64,000 bases of DNA from Chrysogorgia sp. JL179-B06 (Eukaryota > Cnidaria > Anthozoa > Scleralcyonacea > Chrysogorgiidae): assembly GCA_035772405.1 (NCBI GenBank), contig JAYKKM010000310.1, positions 1,145,001 to 1,209,000 of the forward strand, in the 5' to 3' direction. The translations under genes and the position numbers were made by a program. The notes under the pieces are model-generated. The model was not told where the DNA came from and did no database searches. It saw only the letters and a list, made by a program, of their open reading frames with translations. Positions 21,953 through 34,412 of this stretch are shown in pieces. Numbering within the stretch: the stretch's first letter is position 1; each line of letters begins with the position of its first letter.

Positions 21953-23210
21953 TCATTCAAGTTTTGCAACAGACACAGCGTTGTGTTTTGCATTGTACAC
22001 AATGGATGCCTTGACAGTTAATATATGATGTAGTATATGATATAGTACATATGATGGTAGTGTTATGAGTGTTTGATTATTTTGGTTTTGCACAGGACCT
22101 GGGTTTAATTCAATATCACCCGACATTAAAAGCTTTTTGTCAGAAACACAAAATTGCTCATATTTGGCAAAATTATAATTGACAGTGATACATAGATTGT
22201 TTATAACGTAGGGCAAGGAATGTTCTGCTGTGTCAATATTATTCTGAATTTTAACAAAATTAGTGACAGGAGTAAATGTTAAAAAATCTGTTTGGTAATT
22301 CGTAGCTAATTTGTTTGAAATAGATGACATAGGAGTAGACCTTCTAAAAACATGCTTAATAGTTTGTCGATTTTTCAACCTTTTTTGCATGGTAGACTTA
22401 TGCTTTCTTATAAAATAATTTCCTTGGTCATTCAGTCGCCTTTTTCCTTCATGACTAAATGCATACATCAAACGATGGATATGAGAAGATCTGGGTACAT
22501 GCTTTTTAATGTGCTTTCGAACCATCTTACGTATTTTTCTGCTTTTTGTCAAAAGACGAGAGAGATTTAGCATAACGAGATCTTCTTTCGTTTGTCGTAT
22601 GAAGAGTCTTGGATTTATTAACATCAACAATAACTTGTACTGCTAATCCAGAACATTTTGGAGTCTCATTTACAGGTAAAATATCAAGTGAAACAGGGTT
22701 ATACGATGGCAACATGTTTCCTGATTTATTGGGCAAAATATGTGAATGTACTGCAACTGCATAGTCATATATAAAATACATATTCGATAGATATGAAACA
22801 ATAAATTGTTGAATAGCATCGACTTTATTTTCTATGTCATCGCAATAAACAATACAGGCAATAAATGTTATCAAAAATATTACAGTTACCTTTATAATAT
22901 ATCGAGTCTGTTCGGCCAATATAACATCAAATTTTACTTCATCAATGTTATTCGTTCTTCGATTTACATCATTTGAGCAACATTTTTCAGCACAATTCAA
23001 CAACACATTTAAAGATAAGTTTGATCGATTCAATAAAACATGTGAACATAGATTTGATCGAGTACACATCAGCGTACGGTTATCGAGATCGCGGAACAAC
23101 CTGTTTCGAAATCGCTCATCTTTTGCTTTTAGTGTAGGTCTACCGCGATCGGTGTCTGCGATTGTAAGTAGTATGAGCGTGTTTATGAATAAGATACTTG
23201 CCAGCCACAT
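21953..23210 (-). pseudogene. ORF with signal-like N-terminus, membrane segment and canonical 2A-like site
   Basis: The minus-strand ATG at 23210 opens MWLASILFINTLILLTIA, a good signal-peptide-like start. A membrane-like segment (VTVIFLITFIACIVYC) follows near residue 115. After about 200 codons the frame changes at around 22560. The next frame carries a basic stretch (RKIRKMVRKHIKKH), then LLMSGDIELNPGP near 22120-22094, which fits the D-V/I-E-x-N-P-G-P consensus of ribosome-skipping 2A peptides exactly, then about 45 more residues to the stop at 21953. No endonuclease or RT follows, so this may be the truncated 5' part of a retroelement or of another 2A-bearing repeat gene. The 92-bp minisatellite begins just beyond the stop. 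Confidence 0.55.
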
Positions 23211-23460
23211 TCCTTATCAATCTTTAATATCACAAACTTGCCACTAAGAGTCTTTAAAATTGATCAATGGCGACCAAAGAAGCATGTTATATTATATATA
23301 TGAAAACACGCGTTTATGGTCAGCGCTAATTTTTGAAATTTAGACGCATTCTGTTGACCGGAAAAATAAAGAATCGCGACCCAGATTAAGACTTGGGCTT
23401 ACTAGCCCAAGTAATTAAATCAAACAGATAACATGGTTAACTTCTAAACTAAGACATAAA

Positions 23461-26031
23461 CTACGAACAGCACCTTTTAACAAGCAAACTAGATAGGGGA
23501 TGACATGAGTGACATTTTACACAAACTGTTTTAAACGTTTGCGGAATTTCTACATCGTATACGTGTTCGGTTGCATGTTGATAGTACTTAAACAATTCAG
23601 ATTTGAATTGGCCTATAGAGAGATTAGGATATCGTAAATATGATGGCAATGAATTGAAAATTCTTGGTGCCCTACAATAGAAGCTGTTCTGGAAAGTTAG
23701 AGTGTTTACTTTAGGAATATTTAAATTAATTGTATTTGTTTTATCTCTTCGCCTGGTTACACGACTGGAAGACTTGATGGAGATGTAAGGATAATTTGAA
23801 GCAAATATTGACTTGAAAACGTATACCAAGTCCAGGTACTCATGCCAGTACGATAGGGGTAACAGTTCTGTTTTCAGAAGTCTACACTTATAGTTAATGT
23901 CAGATCTAAATGGTAATGACAGAATAAACTTAGTAGCATGGCGTTGGACTCTTTCGACATTGAGAATTAGTGACAGTTTGCAGAGACCAAACTTGTGAAC
24001 AGTATGCAAAGTGACTTCTTACTAAAACTGTGTATAATGCAGTATGAACACGCTGGTCGTGGATATCAAGGGGGGATCTTCTTATAAAACCCATCATTTT
24101 GTTAGCTTTAGCTACTACTCCCGATACAGGTGAGTTCCACTTAAGGTCAGGAGTGATCAGAACTCCAAGATCTTTCTGAACATTCTTGGTGTTAATTGTG
24201 GTGTCTGTCAGATGATAGCATTTCTGTATGGGTTTGGTGTTCCTTGTCAATCTAAGTAGACCGCATTTGGACTGGTTTAAATCCATTTGCCATTCTTCAC
24301 ACCACCGGCATATTTCATCAAGGTCGTGCTGGAGGCATTCCCCCGTCCTTGTGTCTTTAATCGCACGATAACATTTGGTGTCGTCGGCAAACAAAGCAAC
24401 AGATGATGTGTTGGTCACCTCGGGGAAGATCGTTCCCATATATGAGGAATAGTAAAGGACAAAAAGTGGTTGTGATGTTTGGTCAAGGACGGTGACCCTC
24501 TGGTAGCGATCCAATAGATAGTTCTTCAACCACTCTAATAAATTACCTTAGATGCCCAAATTGCGTAGCTTTTTAAGTAATAGTTGGTGGTCTACCCTGT
24601 CGAAGGCTTTGGCAAAATCTAGGTAAATAGCATCAGTTTGTACTCTCTTATCTTGCGACTCTCCAATTTCATGTAAGACTCGCAGGAGCTGGGACGTAGT
24701 GGACTTTCCCTTTAGAAATCCAAACTGAAGTTCATGGAGATGCGAAGATACGTGTTTAATTATTCTGTTGTAAACGCAACGTTCAAGAACCTTCGATACA
24801 AGTGACAATAATGAAATAGGCCTGTAGTTAGACACTTCTTTTACAGACCCGCCCTTTGGAATTGGTATGGTATTCGAAATTTTCCATGCGGATGGTATTT
24901 TTCCCAGACTCAGACATTTGTTGTACAGATCACACAGGGATGAACATATGTAAGGTGCACAGTTCTTTAGTAATTTGGCAGGGATTTTGTCTGGACCCGT
25001 TGCTTTATTAACGTCCAATGAAAGCCCATTGCTGTTGGTAATACGCTTGAAACATCAGTGACACATTCAGGGAATAAGGTCTAGAATGTTGTTTAATCTC
25101 GTTGGAAGCATATTAATTTGTTCTAGAAAATAGTCGGAAATGAGTTCACGGAATTTTGTAGAATCAGCAGAGATAGTACTAGTACTGGGAATGAGATTTG
25201 AGTTCCAGGTTAGATGGGGAAAGTTGAAGTCTCCAGTGATTAGGATTTTCTCGTAGTTATCAGCGAGAACAAATCAAGCCATTCAGTGAGATCACAGTTC
25301 GGTGGCCGATAGCAAACAGAGACAAGACACTTCTTTGAATTTTTACTAACAAGTTCAATCGCGATAATTTCCAAGCGATCAGACCATTTCCCAGGGGCTG
25401 AGGTAATTCTATTATATTCAAATCCCTTGCGCAATGCCAACAATACACCACCTCCACGCTTGTCAGACGGACGGTCTTTCCTAATAATGTCATATCCAGT
25501 GGGGAGTATTTCATTATCAGAAACACTGTCGTTGAGCCACGTTTCAGTAATTGCCACAAAGTCAAGGTTTTCTGCGTAAACTAAGTCTTGAAAAGATTTT
25601 AAGGTGCTTGTTCGCGTACCATCGGGAAGTTTGTTAAAACTCTGCAAGCTTTGAGCATTGAATGATAAACAACGCTGTGTTTTCTTAATGATTTCTTCTT
25701 GAGATGCCATGGTGAAAGGACCAGGGTTACTGTGAACATCTCCAGACAATCTGATAAGTAGCAGTGCGCATGATGCGTGTACAAGAAACCGGGCGCTGTT
25801 AATCAGCAGAAGGCCATTCGTTAATGGATGTTTTTTGACGTTTGGTAAACGTGTGGCATATGAATGTAGTTTCACGGTTGCAGCCTCTCTATATACATGA
25901 AAAAAGGAGCAGTTCGACACGAGAGGCAAGGTTGTACAAAAATTTATTGTTGCTAAATCGCCAAGTATGAGATAAAGGTAAAGAATCAAACAAACACCAC
26001 GACAAGTTAAAAGGCCATGACCCACTGCCAT
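23461..26031 (-). pseudogene. Second LINE family: 2A-like site, APE endonuclease, deleted reverse transcriptase
   Basis: The minus-strand ORF from 26031 starts with a hydrophobic stretch (VCLILYLYLILGDLA). It has LSGDVHSNPGP (residues 96-106, 2A-like), then the APE endonuclease: LSFNAQSLQSFNK, AITETWLND, KRGGGVLLALRKGF, VCYRPPNCD, and GDFNFPHLTWNS in the next frame near 25220. The endonuclease C-terminus and linker are deleted near 25030. RT resumes with NKATGPDKIPAKLLKNCAP, NYRPISLLSLVSKVLERCV, YLDFAKAFDRVDHQLLLKKL. A second deletion removes the SGVPQGS block: QTSQP runs straight into LFVLYY. The catalytic motif ALFADDTKCYRA and the C-terminal part follow, with a last frame change near 23960. 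It differs in wording from the 10-kb LINE, so two LINE lineages are present. Confidence 0.88.
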
Positions 26032-27111
26032 CTTGTCGAGATTTAATCCTTAAATATCGTTAAATTGTACATTTGGAAGACAGAGAAAAAAGGCAATCCG
26101 GATGTTTTGAAATTATGGTGATTAGGTGTCGTAATAACTAGGGGAAAAACCCCGGACTTGTAAAAATTCGGGATTTCAAATATTAGCCAAACCAAACGAC
26201 CAAATGGGAAGAAAGTTGATCAAGAAGTAGATAAAAGTCAAACAATGGAGAGGGAAACAGTATAAAGCGTTCGTATAAATCAACCATACGAAGGATAAGC
26301 AGATAAATGATGATCACCAGACGGAAATTGGATATTCGAATAAACAGACGTGATAGTCCAGACAAAATTGAATGATTAAAAAAATTCAGAATCTTTATGA
26401 TTACGACCAACCAAACTGATACAACCAGATGGAATAAATCTTTGTGATGAAGATGGAATCAGTAAATAAGCGATGAAACCAAAATCCACGGAAAAAATTC
26501 AAATTAAACTGTTGCTAGGAAACGTCAAGCGAGACAAAACTATACCAACGGTCAAATGGGAAACGTTGAATAATTCAAAATTCACTGAATAATATGTAAC
26601 AATACTTGTACAACTGAAAAGGTTTACCAAAAACTAGCGGATAGAAAAATTTCAGCTCATCAACTGCTCAGGAAACTGAAAAACTATTGATACACAATAT
26701 CATCAACTGTAGCGGAACTTGGTAGGCCAGACGGTCAAAAGAATAATCCAAGTAAAAAAACATGGAAATGGTAAATTACTTCAAAAATTAGTTCAAGGTT
26801 ATCACCACGTTCTTAGTGATAAAATAAACCAAACAATTTATAAGGATATCCACTGGAATAACCAAATAAGCTTTAATAAGTATGGAGTCAGGTGGTCGCC
26901 ACCTCGTCAGTGCCGAACTTGAGCTGGTACATGTTTTAAAGATACTGTTTAAAAGCTGGTAATACAAATGTCATGTTTAATACACATCATAAAAAATTAA
27001 TAGCTAGTAACCCAAACCAAAATCTATTTATGTATACCAATGTATTTATTGATGAATCATAACTACATTCTCCATTTAAAGATGAAATAGTAAATATATA
27101 ATAGACAACTG
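26032..27111. other. Gene-free AT-rich stretch
   Basis: No supportable gene. Numerous short ACCAAAC/GGAAA-like words give an irregular repetitive texture, but I could not define a unit. Confidence 0.4.
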
Positions 27112-27282
27112 ATAGGCCAGTTCACACACTCCAATTTGTTTGATCAGATTATTCTCCTGATGCATATGATCTACCAACAAGAATAACTGACTAACTTTTG
27201 TATGTTCATATACAAAGTAAATCAGATACATCAGGAGAATTAAACTTGACTAATTGGACCATGTGAACAGGCCTTTCAATAT
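27112..27282. mobile_element. About 170-bp MITE with long inverted repeats
   Basis: GGCCAGTTCACACACTCCAA at the left and its near inverse (TTGGACCATGTGAACAGGCC) at the right, followed inward by matching ATTCTCCTGATG words, give inverted arms of about 55 bp. No ORF lies between. Confidence 0.65.
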
Positions 27283-28499
27283 AGGCACTTACATATATTT
27301 AATTAATTTACATTAAAATAAATAAACTGAAATTCTTAATGTTTTTAAAAATATCACATATTGACATTATTGTTACTTGAGGCTTTCCCAATAAATTTAC
27401 AACAAAATATACAAAAATGACGACTAAAATCAAAATAAAGAACTATCTTTTTTAATTGTAACAATGTCAAGCAAACACACAGGTATTTAAGAAAAAGGCT
27501 TTATTGACATACATGACATTCAGTTTTTACAGTTGATTCCATATTACCTTACTTACAGTAAGCATATTGTTAAGTTAATCAAGAACATGTAAATAAACTA
27601 TTTATTCAGAAACTAGCAATGATAGCCAATTAAATAAATTATAAACTCTACATCAAAGCACAACATATTGTATCAAGAAAGTAAATAGAAGTAATTTCTG
27701 TGAAGTTGATCGTCCAGGTTGTTGTAAGACTATTGTTTACAACAGTAATAGTATACTTTTAGAACTGACAATCAACTTTGTTAGTTCCTAAGCTTCGAAC
27801 AATGGATTACGAAACGACCTGTCAAAACCATGTCATCTTTTGTTATAAGCATGAGAACTGAGAACACTGATTGGTCAGTTTTAATTAAAAAAATATATAG
27901 ACTTTTGTTATCATGCCCTCAGTTAGTCAATTTGTGCAGTGACTATACTGTAAATAATAATGTTAAACCTATTTTCTCAACAAATTAAATTTAAACACTA
28001 CATGCACAGTTTGTTATTTAGAGTACATCTTACTGCTATGTTTTGCCATAAATGTTATTATTTCTGGATCATCCATTCATCTTGTAGACAGCTTTTGATT
28101 ACTATTTGAAGAATGGTTACAACAATGTTTGCCATCTGTTCAATATTGGATCTATCTTAAAAAAATTGAAATTCAAAAATTATTCTCCAGCAATATAGTT
28201 AATACCACACTTTTTTCAAGTCACTGACAGATATTTAAGATTAATTTTAGATCAATGTTATTAATATCCAGTATTATAACAACTAAAATATTATATTACA
28301 GAACATGCATATAAATTCTGAAATATTTATATAATACATGCAACTACCTCTATACACAGCATTACATTCTCCCAATTTATATATTTAATACGACTGCACT
28401 TTTTTTCACATAAAACATTTATATGTACAGAATATAAATTCTGAATCACGGATAGTGATCAAACATGTATAATATACAATTGGTAATATTTGGCATTTC
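27283..28499. other. Gene-free AT-rich stretch
   Basis: I see no gene, RNA or clear element in this stretch. Confidence 0.4.
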
Positions 28500-28690
28500 A
28501 CTCGATCAAACTACATGTTGAAAGGATTTATGGTGAAGGAAAATTTCGAGTGTTGGAATACATACATTTTAAGATCAAACCGGGACCAGTTGCGAAAAAT
28601 GCAACTTCAAGGCCTTCCGGCTGGAATTGAACCCGCGATGCTAGTGCAGTGCTCTGACCACTGAGCTACGGAAGCCGTTGCCGAGAGCCT
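28500..28690 (-). mobile_element. tRNA-derived SINE, family A
   Basis: On the minus strand, 28680-28612 reads like a tRNA head: TAGCTCAGTGGTCAGAGC (pol III box A, with a D-stem that pairs) and GGGTTCAATTCC (box B). The loop reads CTAGCAT, so it resembles tRNA-Ala(AGC). The variable loop is missing and the acceptor stem is imperfect, so it is not a working tRNA. A non-tRNA body follows (GAAGTTGCATTTTTCGCAAC...). Confidence 0.7.
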
Positions 28691-28694
28691 AGTA

Positions 28695-29305
28695 TATTGG
28701 ATTATGCATAATAACAAGAATTATCCAGACCTCTTTCCGCCTTCAACTTTGGCAGATAACATTGACCTTGGTCTGGTGAATTCTTGATATCAAGGCAGGC
28801 GCGACATCATTTCCATAGAATACTGTGAATTATTGGATGAGGGTGTACAAAATTAAAATTATTGGACGCATTTGACATCACTAGGAATAGCACGCGAAAA
28901 TTACAATATAAAAAATGGCTTGTAGTAGATTACTACCAGACTGTCACTTTGTATATTTTTAGTAAGACTATTTTGAACAATTATTGGATTCGGCTTATGT
29001 ATGACATCAAGAATTACCCAGACCTTGGTCAATGTTATCTGCCTCAGCCTTCGGCAGATGACACTGACCTCAGTCTGGACTCCGGATAATTATTTATCAT
29101 GCTCAGCTTCATCCAATAATTGTATAGTATTCCACGGACATTGAGAATTCACTGGACAAGGTAATGAGCATGATATCAAGAATTCACCAGACCAAGGTCA
29201 ATGTTATCTGCCAAAGCCGAAGGCTGAGTGAGGCAAATAACTTTGAAAGAGGTCTGGATAATTCTTGTTATCATGTATAAACCAAATCCAATAATTGTTT
29301 TATTA
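28695..29305. mobile_element. Cluster of three related foldback MITEs
   Basis: Three copies of one hairpin sequence lie at about 28700-28790, 29000-29095 and 29165-29275. Arms read ATCAAGAATT[A/C]ACCAGACC..GGTCAATGTTATCTGCC, and the inverse follows across a short loop near CCTTCGGC. Outer ACAATTATTGGAT / ATCCAATAATTGT repeats flank the second copy (about 28977-29121) and occur beside the third. Copies differ by small changes, so they are separate insertions or a local amplification. Confidence 0.7.
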
Positions 29306-29439
29306 TACAATAATAAATGTAAATCATTTAGAAAGTTTGGAAGCCATGCAAAGACATTTATATCAGGCAAGACATCAAGCATTGTCTGTTGGTTTTTCAG
29401 CCAATCACAATCGAGATTGTATGAATATTGTATAATAAT

Positions 29440-29512
29440 TCTGATTGTTAGTGAGATGCTCTAACCATGCATTGAGCTACTGAGACTAGGATGGAGAGGG
29501 TTTCATCATTGA
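29440..29512 (-). mobile_element. SINE family B, 5' fragment
   Basis: The minus strand reads CAGTAGCTCAATGCATGGTTAGAGCATCTCAC, matching the box-A part of the complete family B copy at 52.9-53.07 kb. The box-B half is missing. Confidence 0.65.
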
Positions 29513-30106
29513 TTTTGGACTGCCACTTCAAAAACAGCTTTTGGGTGGATGTTTATCATGTGGATGGCTTTTAGACAGCTCGTTAATTTTAGGACAGCTA
29601 AAGCGTACCTTTCATATTCTAATATTTATGGTAGTTGGTCATGGCATCAATTCAGTAAATTGGTGAAACAACATGAATACTAGTAGTATTATAAATACTT
29701 GATCAATAATGCTTGTGAGTGTACACACTTTGACAAACTTAAACATTAACAGGAACCGGGTGTACCATGTAGGAGAAAAAATTTTTAAATTATTTAAAAA
29801 TCAATATCATACAGATTATTGACGGTATGCATATGCTCTTTAACAAGCATAATAAAAAATATTAGTAGATAAGATAAACTTAAACTTTGAGTCAAACTTA
29901 CCAAAATCTCTTGCAACTTCATCTATAATATTTTGAAAAGCAAGAAACAACCTAATTAAAATACAGATAACAGTTAATAATAAATTAAAGACTATAACAA
30001 CATTTCTAAACCAGGCCTTAAATTTCGGGCTGCGAGCAGGCTAGTAATTTATTAAACCATCTTGTTATTGAAAATATATACCGTATAGTGATTATTATTA
30101 CAATAT

Positions 30107-30150
30107 ATGATGATCGTCAAGCTCAAATCCTCAGAAAATGAATCCCACAC
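30107..30150 (-). mobile_element. SINE family B, 3' fragment
   Basis: GATGATCGTCAAGCTCAAATCCTCAGAAAA matches the tail of the complete family B SINE at 52.93 kb. It stands in inverted orientation to the copy at about 30215-30340. Confidence 0.6.
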
Positions 30151-30214
30151 AGTTTCCTAAGCAGTACTGGTATATGTTGAATGTTGATGATACAGTGAAT
30201 ATAGTAATCAAACC

Positions 30215-30340
30215 AGTACATCATTGTGACCTTCACCCTTCATAAGAGTCTTGATATTAGAGCATGTCACAGGCAATCATCAGGTTACAGGTTTGAGCCC
30301 TGTGAGGATTTGAGCTTGACAATGTCTTGTCAATGTATTG
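30215..30340 (+). mobile_element. SINE family B, diverged copy
   Basis: Starts GTGACCTTCACCC, holds TTAGAGCATGTCACAGGCAATCA and box B GGTTTGAGCCCTG, and ends GAGGATTTGAGCTTGACAATG. It parallels the 52.9-kb copy along its length. Confidence 0.65.
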
Positions 30341-31430
30341 TCTGAGCTCATTCACTTGGCACTTATGATAACAACACTTCTAAAACGAAACCAATATCAC
30401 ATATGCCATTACTCCAAGGATTTAAATCCTTAGAAGTTCCCTTTTGTTGATTGTTAATATTCATACTTAATCAAATGAAAGGTTATGTAAACGGGGCTAT
30501 TCCTGATGAATGTTTCTATAACACACCACTTTGTTTCCTGAGATCAAACACTAGCAAAGGATGGGCTTTCTCCATCACTCAAATTATTTTGATTAGACAC
30601 ATGATATTATATCCGCATTTCAATTGAAAAATAACTACAATGAAATGGAATCCTCTAATACAAAGTTTTTGATAGAGAAGCGAAGATCAGGCAACCATTT
30701 GATTTGCTTCAAACTTTCAGATGCGTTTAGGATCAGGATTAATATATTAGTAGATCAGAGTCGGACTTACCTTCGTTCTTCGAACTTATGCGATTTCAGC
30801 AAATTGCTGAAATCGCATCACTGCCGTATTTACTCCGGCAGCGAGTATTTTATAAGACCAACGAATAACTGATGATCAGCCAGTTCTTTAGAATTGGTAA
30901 CACAAACTCACAAAGCAATTTACCAAACAAAGAATCCAAGACACAAAGCAGCATGCCATAAATGTTTCAACTTTCAGCGACAACAAGAGAATTCAAATAT
31001 GGCGCAGCATTAACGTTAACTCGCTAGGACCTCTGGGAATGCCTATATACGGAATAATTTTCCTTTTACGGATCACGGATATGATTTTGCAACCTCGTAG
31101 GAGAAGAGCCTGGGTACGAGATTGATGATTTTGCAGGCCTCTGCCTGATAATTCCTAAGCCTGTTACTGTTAATAATAGCCTGAGGCGAGTTAGTGTATC
31201 TTGCTGGTTTATAAAGCTGCCGTACCGCGCTTGATCCCGCAACGTTTTATTCAATAATTCCATGAAGTTATGCATGCAGAAAGCTACTATTCACTCAAAA
31301 CGTTATAGCAATTAGTAAGACTTTGTTAACTCTACAGCAAATAAATCCTCGTTCGGTTATAACCTACCTATAGCATATTCTATTGGCTGTTGCAATAAAA
31401 ACCTAAATATGACAAATGCTAAACTTGGAA
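30341..31430. other. Gene-free stretch with two adjacent hairpins
   Basis: At 30788-30818 a perfect 15-bp inverted repeat with a one-base loop (ATGCGATTTCAGCAA and its inverse) is followed three bases later by CTGCCG..CGGCAG (30821-30841). The CCTGGGTACGAG string at 31109 repeats one near 409. No gene seen. Confidence 0.6.
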
Positions 31431-31439
31431 AATCATTTG

Positions 31440-31700
31440 AAGCCCAATGGTATAACATACAGATGAATAAAAACTCGAACAGAATATTCTATAGAATATT
31501 TAGAATATTCTATTGGCACCCATAAGTGTTGTATAGAAAATCTAAGATAATACTCTGTTGGAAGAAAAAACAATATGCTATAGAAAATTCAATAGAATAT
31601 TCTATTGACACTTTAGTGTCATACTACAGAATATTCCAACAGAATATTCCATGGGATTTAGATTTCCAACAGAATATTCTATAGAACATTTTCGTAAGGA
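31440..31700. repeat. GAATATTC palindromic word cluster
   Basis: AGAATATTCTAT and variants (ATAGAATATTCTATT, CAACAGAATATTC) occur about eight times in 250 bp in both senses. A similar cluster lies at 47700-47840. Confidence 0.65.
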
Positions 31701-31889
31701 TGGAACCTGAAAAATGTACCATTATTTAAGAACTTTAATTTCAAATTGACCAGGTGTCTTATTCAGAAGGTGACCTTTGTGTTTGTGATAATTGTTTTGT
31801 ATTGCAATTGACAACAAATCCATAACAACTATTTGTAATCTAAAATTATATGAAGAAAAAATAGTCTGGGCTCTAACATATCTGCCAAG

Positions 31890-32075
31890 TAACTGTAAAC
31901 AATATACAGACAGGGTACAGATATGTTGACAGACAATCCACGTATCTGTAAAATGTCTGCATATTTCCTACAGATATTTTGCAGATATACCAAAACACCA
32001 GACAGATATCATGCAGTACTGTGACAGATATGTGACAGATACTTACAGATATTTTACATATATGTTAGTTTGGTG
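31890..32075. repeat. Degenerate ACAGATAT repeat cluster
   Basis: ACAGATAT, CAGATATTT and close variants recur roughly every 12-25 bp, irregularly spaced. No ORF. Confidence 0.55.
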
Positions 32076-33868
32076 CGTTTGAGTTAGATTAATTTGCTTT
32101 AACAGTAGAATATTGTATCCGAAATGTCGTAAATGACGTCACAGTATTACCATTTCTGACAAACAAATCTTTATAGCACATCAACGCAAAGCTCAAATCA
32201 TAAAATATTTTGGCATTCAACTTTTCACTTCATGTAGCATCTATATCACTAATATCGTATTTGGGGTCATGGGCACTTTAACGCATGACCGTAAGTGCTT
32301 AACGTCAGCTTAGGACTTGGAATAGTATTATGCCAAGCTCAAACACTAAACACCGACCATCTACTGCAATGTGCTCTTTTCCTCCTCCTGAAAAAAGGAA
32401 TTTTACCAATGTTGACGACTTCCGATCTGGTCACCATTTGAAGAGTTAAACCATCCTTTGTGAGCAGAACACAGTGATTCGATCAAAAATTTTGTATGGT
32501 GTTGTCATTGAGGTCGTTGATGGTTAGCGAGCGCTTTTCTAAGTGTCTATGTGTGTAACTGCATTCTTGTGTAGAATATTCTTTTTTTACCCTTCCCTGC
32601 CAAATTTCTTGGATAATTTTCCCCAATAAACACGACGAAGCCTTCTGTTTTTCTCTTAAAGCTGCTGATAGAACTGATTGTGTAGATACAACAGCATCTT
32701 CATGAAGCAGCTTAAAGATATTATACAATTATCAAGTTGTCATTGCCATTAATAATTATCTTATTTTTAGTGCAAAGTTTTTTAAACTTTGCAGTATTGT
32801 GATGAGTGGCGAAAATTCACACGATATATATATCAAGTCAGTCAGTGACCGATTTGTTAACATCGGCTGGGGGGGCGACATTATTATTTCGTAGTATTTT
32901 GGTACTTCAATTTACTATTGTCAACAGAAAAATGAAGAATGAGGGCAGACCGTTAAGTGAGTTATTGATGGGTTTTCTTCATGTCAAATTGTAATGCAGT
33001 TTGATTTCGATATCTTGAATATTTCATAATATGGCTCGAATATAAGATGTGTCCCCCAGGTTTTATGTTAACATGCTACTGCGCATGTGCGCACTGATCA
33101 AATATGGAGTAGCCAAGGAGTGAGTAGCGATATACCTTCTCGAAATAGGGATTTGGTGGAGTTGCAGTATCAAATGTGGTATAGGAGAAGGAGCGAGCGA
33201 TAATACAACTTTCGAAACAGGGATTTTGTGGACTTACAGTGTTAAATATGGTGTAGGAAAAAGGATTTATTGTCTGTGGGGAAGTCTGACATATTTCAGG
33301 ATATTTCTGCCACGCTCTCGAGTCAACCTGTCAGGTAAGGGCAGCGTATTTGTCTTTGTTTAAATACACTGTAATGATACTCCGAGTCTCTGTTTTACTG
33401 CTCTGCAGTTTCTCGTTTCAAGTTAATCATTCCATTCATAAACTACCGAAAAAGACCAAGGAATTCAACATCGAATCATCACTCAAAATGGCTAGATCAG
33501 CAAACTTAATAACATTCTGCAAGTCCTAACGGCTACAAATGACTAAAACTACAGCTGTGCTAGTTGGTGCTACTGTGCTGGATGAACTGTTAAACAAGTC
33601 AATAAATGCTAATGAGGACTTGACTAAAAGTTAATTGAACATGAAATTACCAGAAATGTGTTATATCCATATGAGGAGTTCCTATTATTTTGTACAACGT
33701 ATTACATGCATGTATATCGCCCAATTAAAAAGCTAAATAAATAATTTGAAATATAACAAGTTCACGTGTCGGTTACCTAACTACATGTACATGTTCATCC
33801 CTTGCCATGTTCCTTGTTTATAAGGAAGTAACATAATATGTTACCAACAGCTTTTCAATAAGCCGCTG
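32076..33868. other. Gene-free stretch
   Basis: Only short open frames without motifs. I see nothing to annotate. Confidence 0.4.
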
Positions 33869-34125
33869 TATTGCAGAATATACACAATATACACCTGTCA
33901 ATAAATAGTGTATATTATGTATACATATACTTAACTGTAGAAACTCACTCACTATATACACTATATACATGCATATATCTCTACTCATACTGTATATCAC
34001 AATACATGGGAATATACACAATATATCCAATCTATCAATACTGTATATTTATACACAATTTACCTACTAATCTGTATACATATACACTATATACACAATA
34101 TGTATAAACTGTATATTCTGCAATA
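33869..34125. mobile_element. TATACAC-rich element with perfect 15-bp inverted ends
   Basis: TATTGCAGAATATAC at 33869-33883 is matched by its exact inverse at 34111-34125. The interior is dominated by TATACAC/ACTATATACA words. Small, AT-rich and non-coding, it fits a MITE or an expanded microsatellite caught between inverted ends. Confidence 0.6.
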
Positions 34126-34412
34126 TTGCACCTTACTCCAGCTTTTGAAGCTTAAAACCTGTTGATTTTGAACCCCCAATTTTTTAGCTATTTATTAATG
34201 AAGCACTGTTGATCAGCACTGCAACATACATACTCTACTGTACATTACAACTGAACATAGTTATATGATATGAAACTTTGCACTATCCTTGGGATCTAGT
34301 TTATATTACACCCTAAAAAGAGAGTATATTATATATTTTTGTTAAATTAATTAGTTAATATTTAATTAATTAAATTCATAATTTTATTGCAGGCTATTAA
34401 ATGTTAGTATAG

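Noticed and set aside
28612..28680. Possible functional tRNA-Ala(AGC) gene
   Set aside because: The D-arm and box B are good, but the variable loop is missing, the acceptor stem is mismatched and a SINE-like body follows. Called a SINE.
30821..30860. Helitron 3' end (hairpin before CTRR)
   Set aside because: There is a GC hairpin, but no CTRR terminus follows at the expected distance, and no matching 5' end was found.
30624..30872. 82-residue plus-strand ORF
   Set aside because: It runs through the double hairpin and has no recognisable motif or conserved partner; likely chance.
33871..34107. ORF rich in Tyr-Thr-Ile
   Set aside because: It is a translation of the TATACAC low-complexity element.
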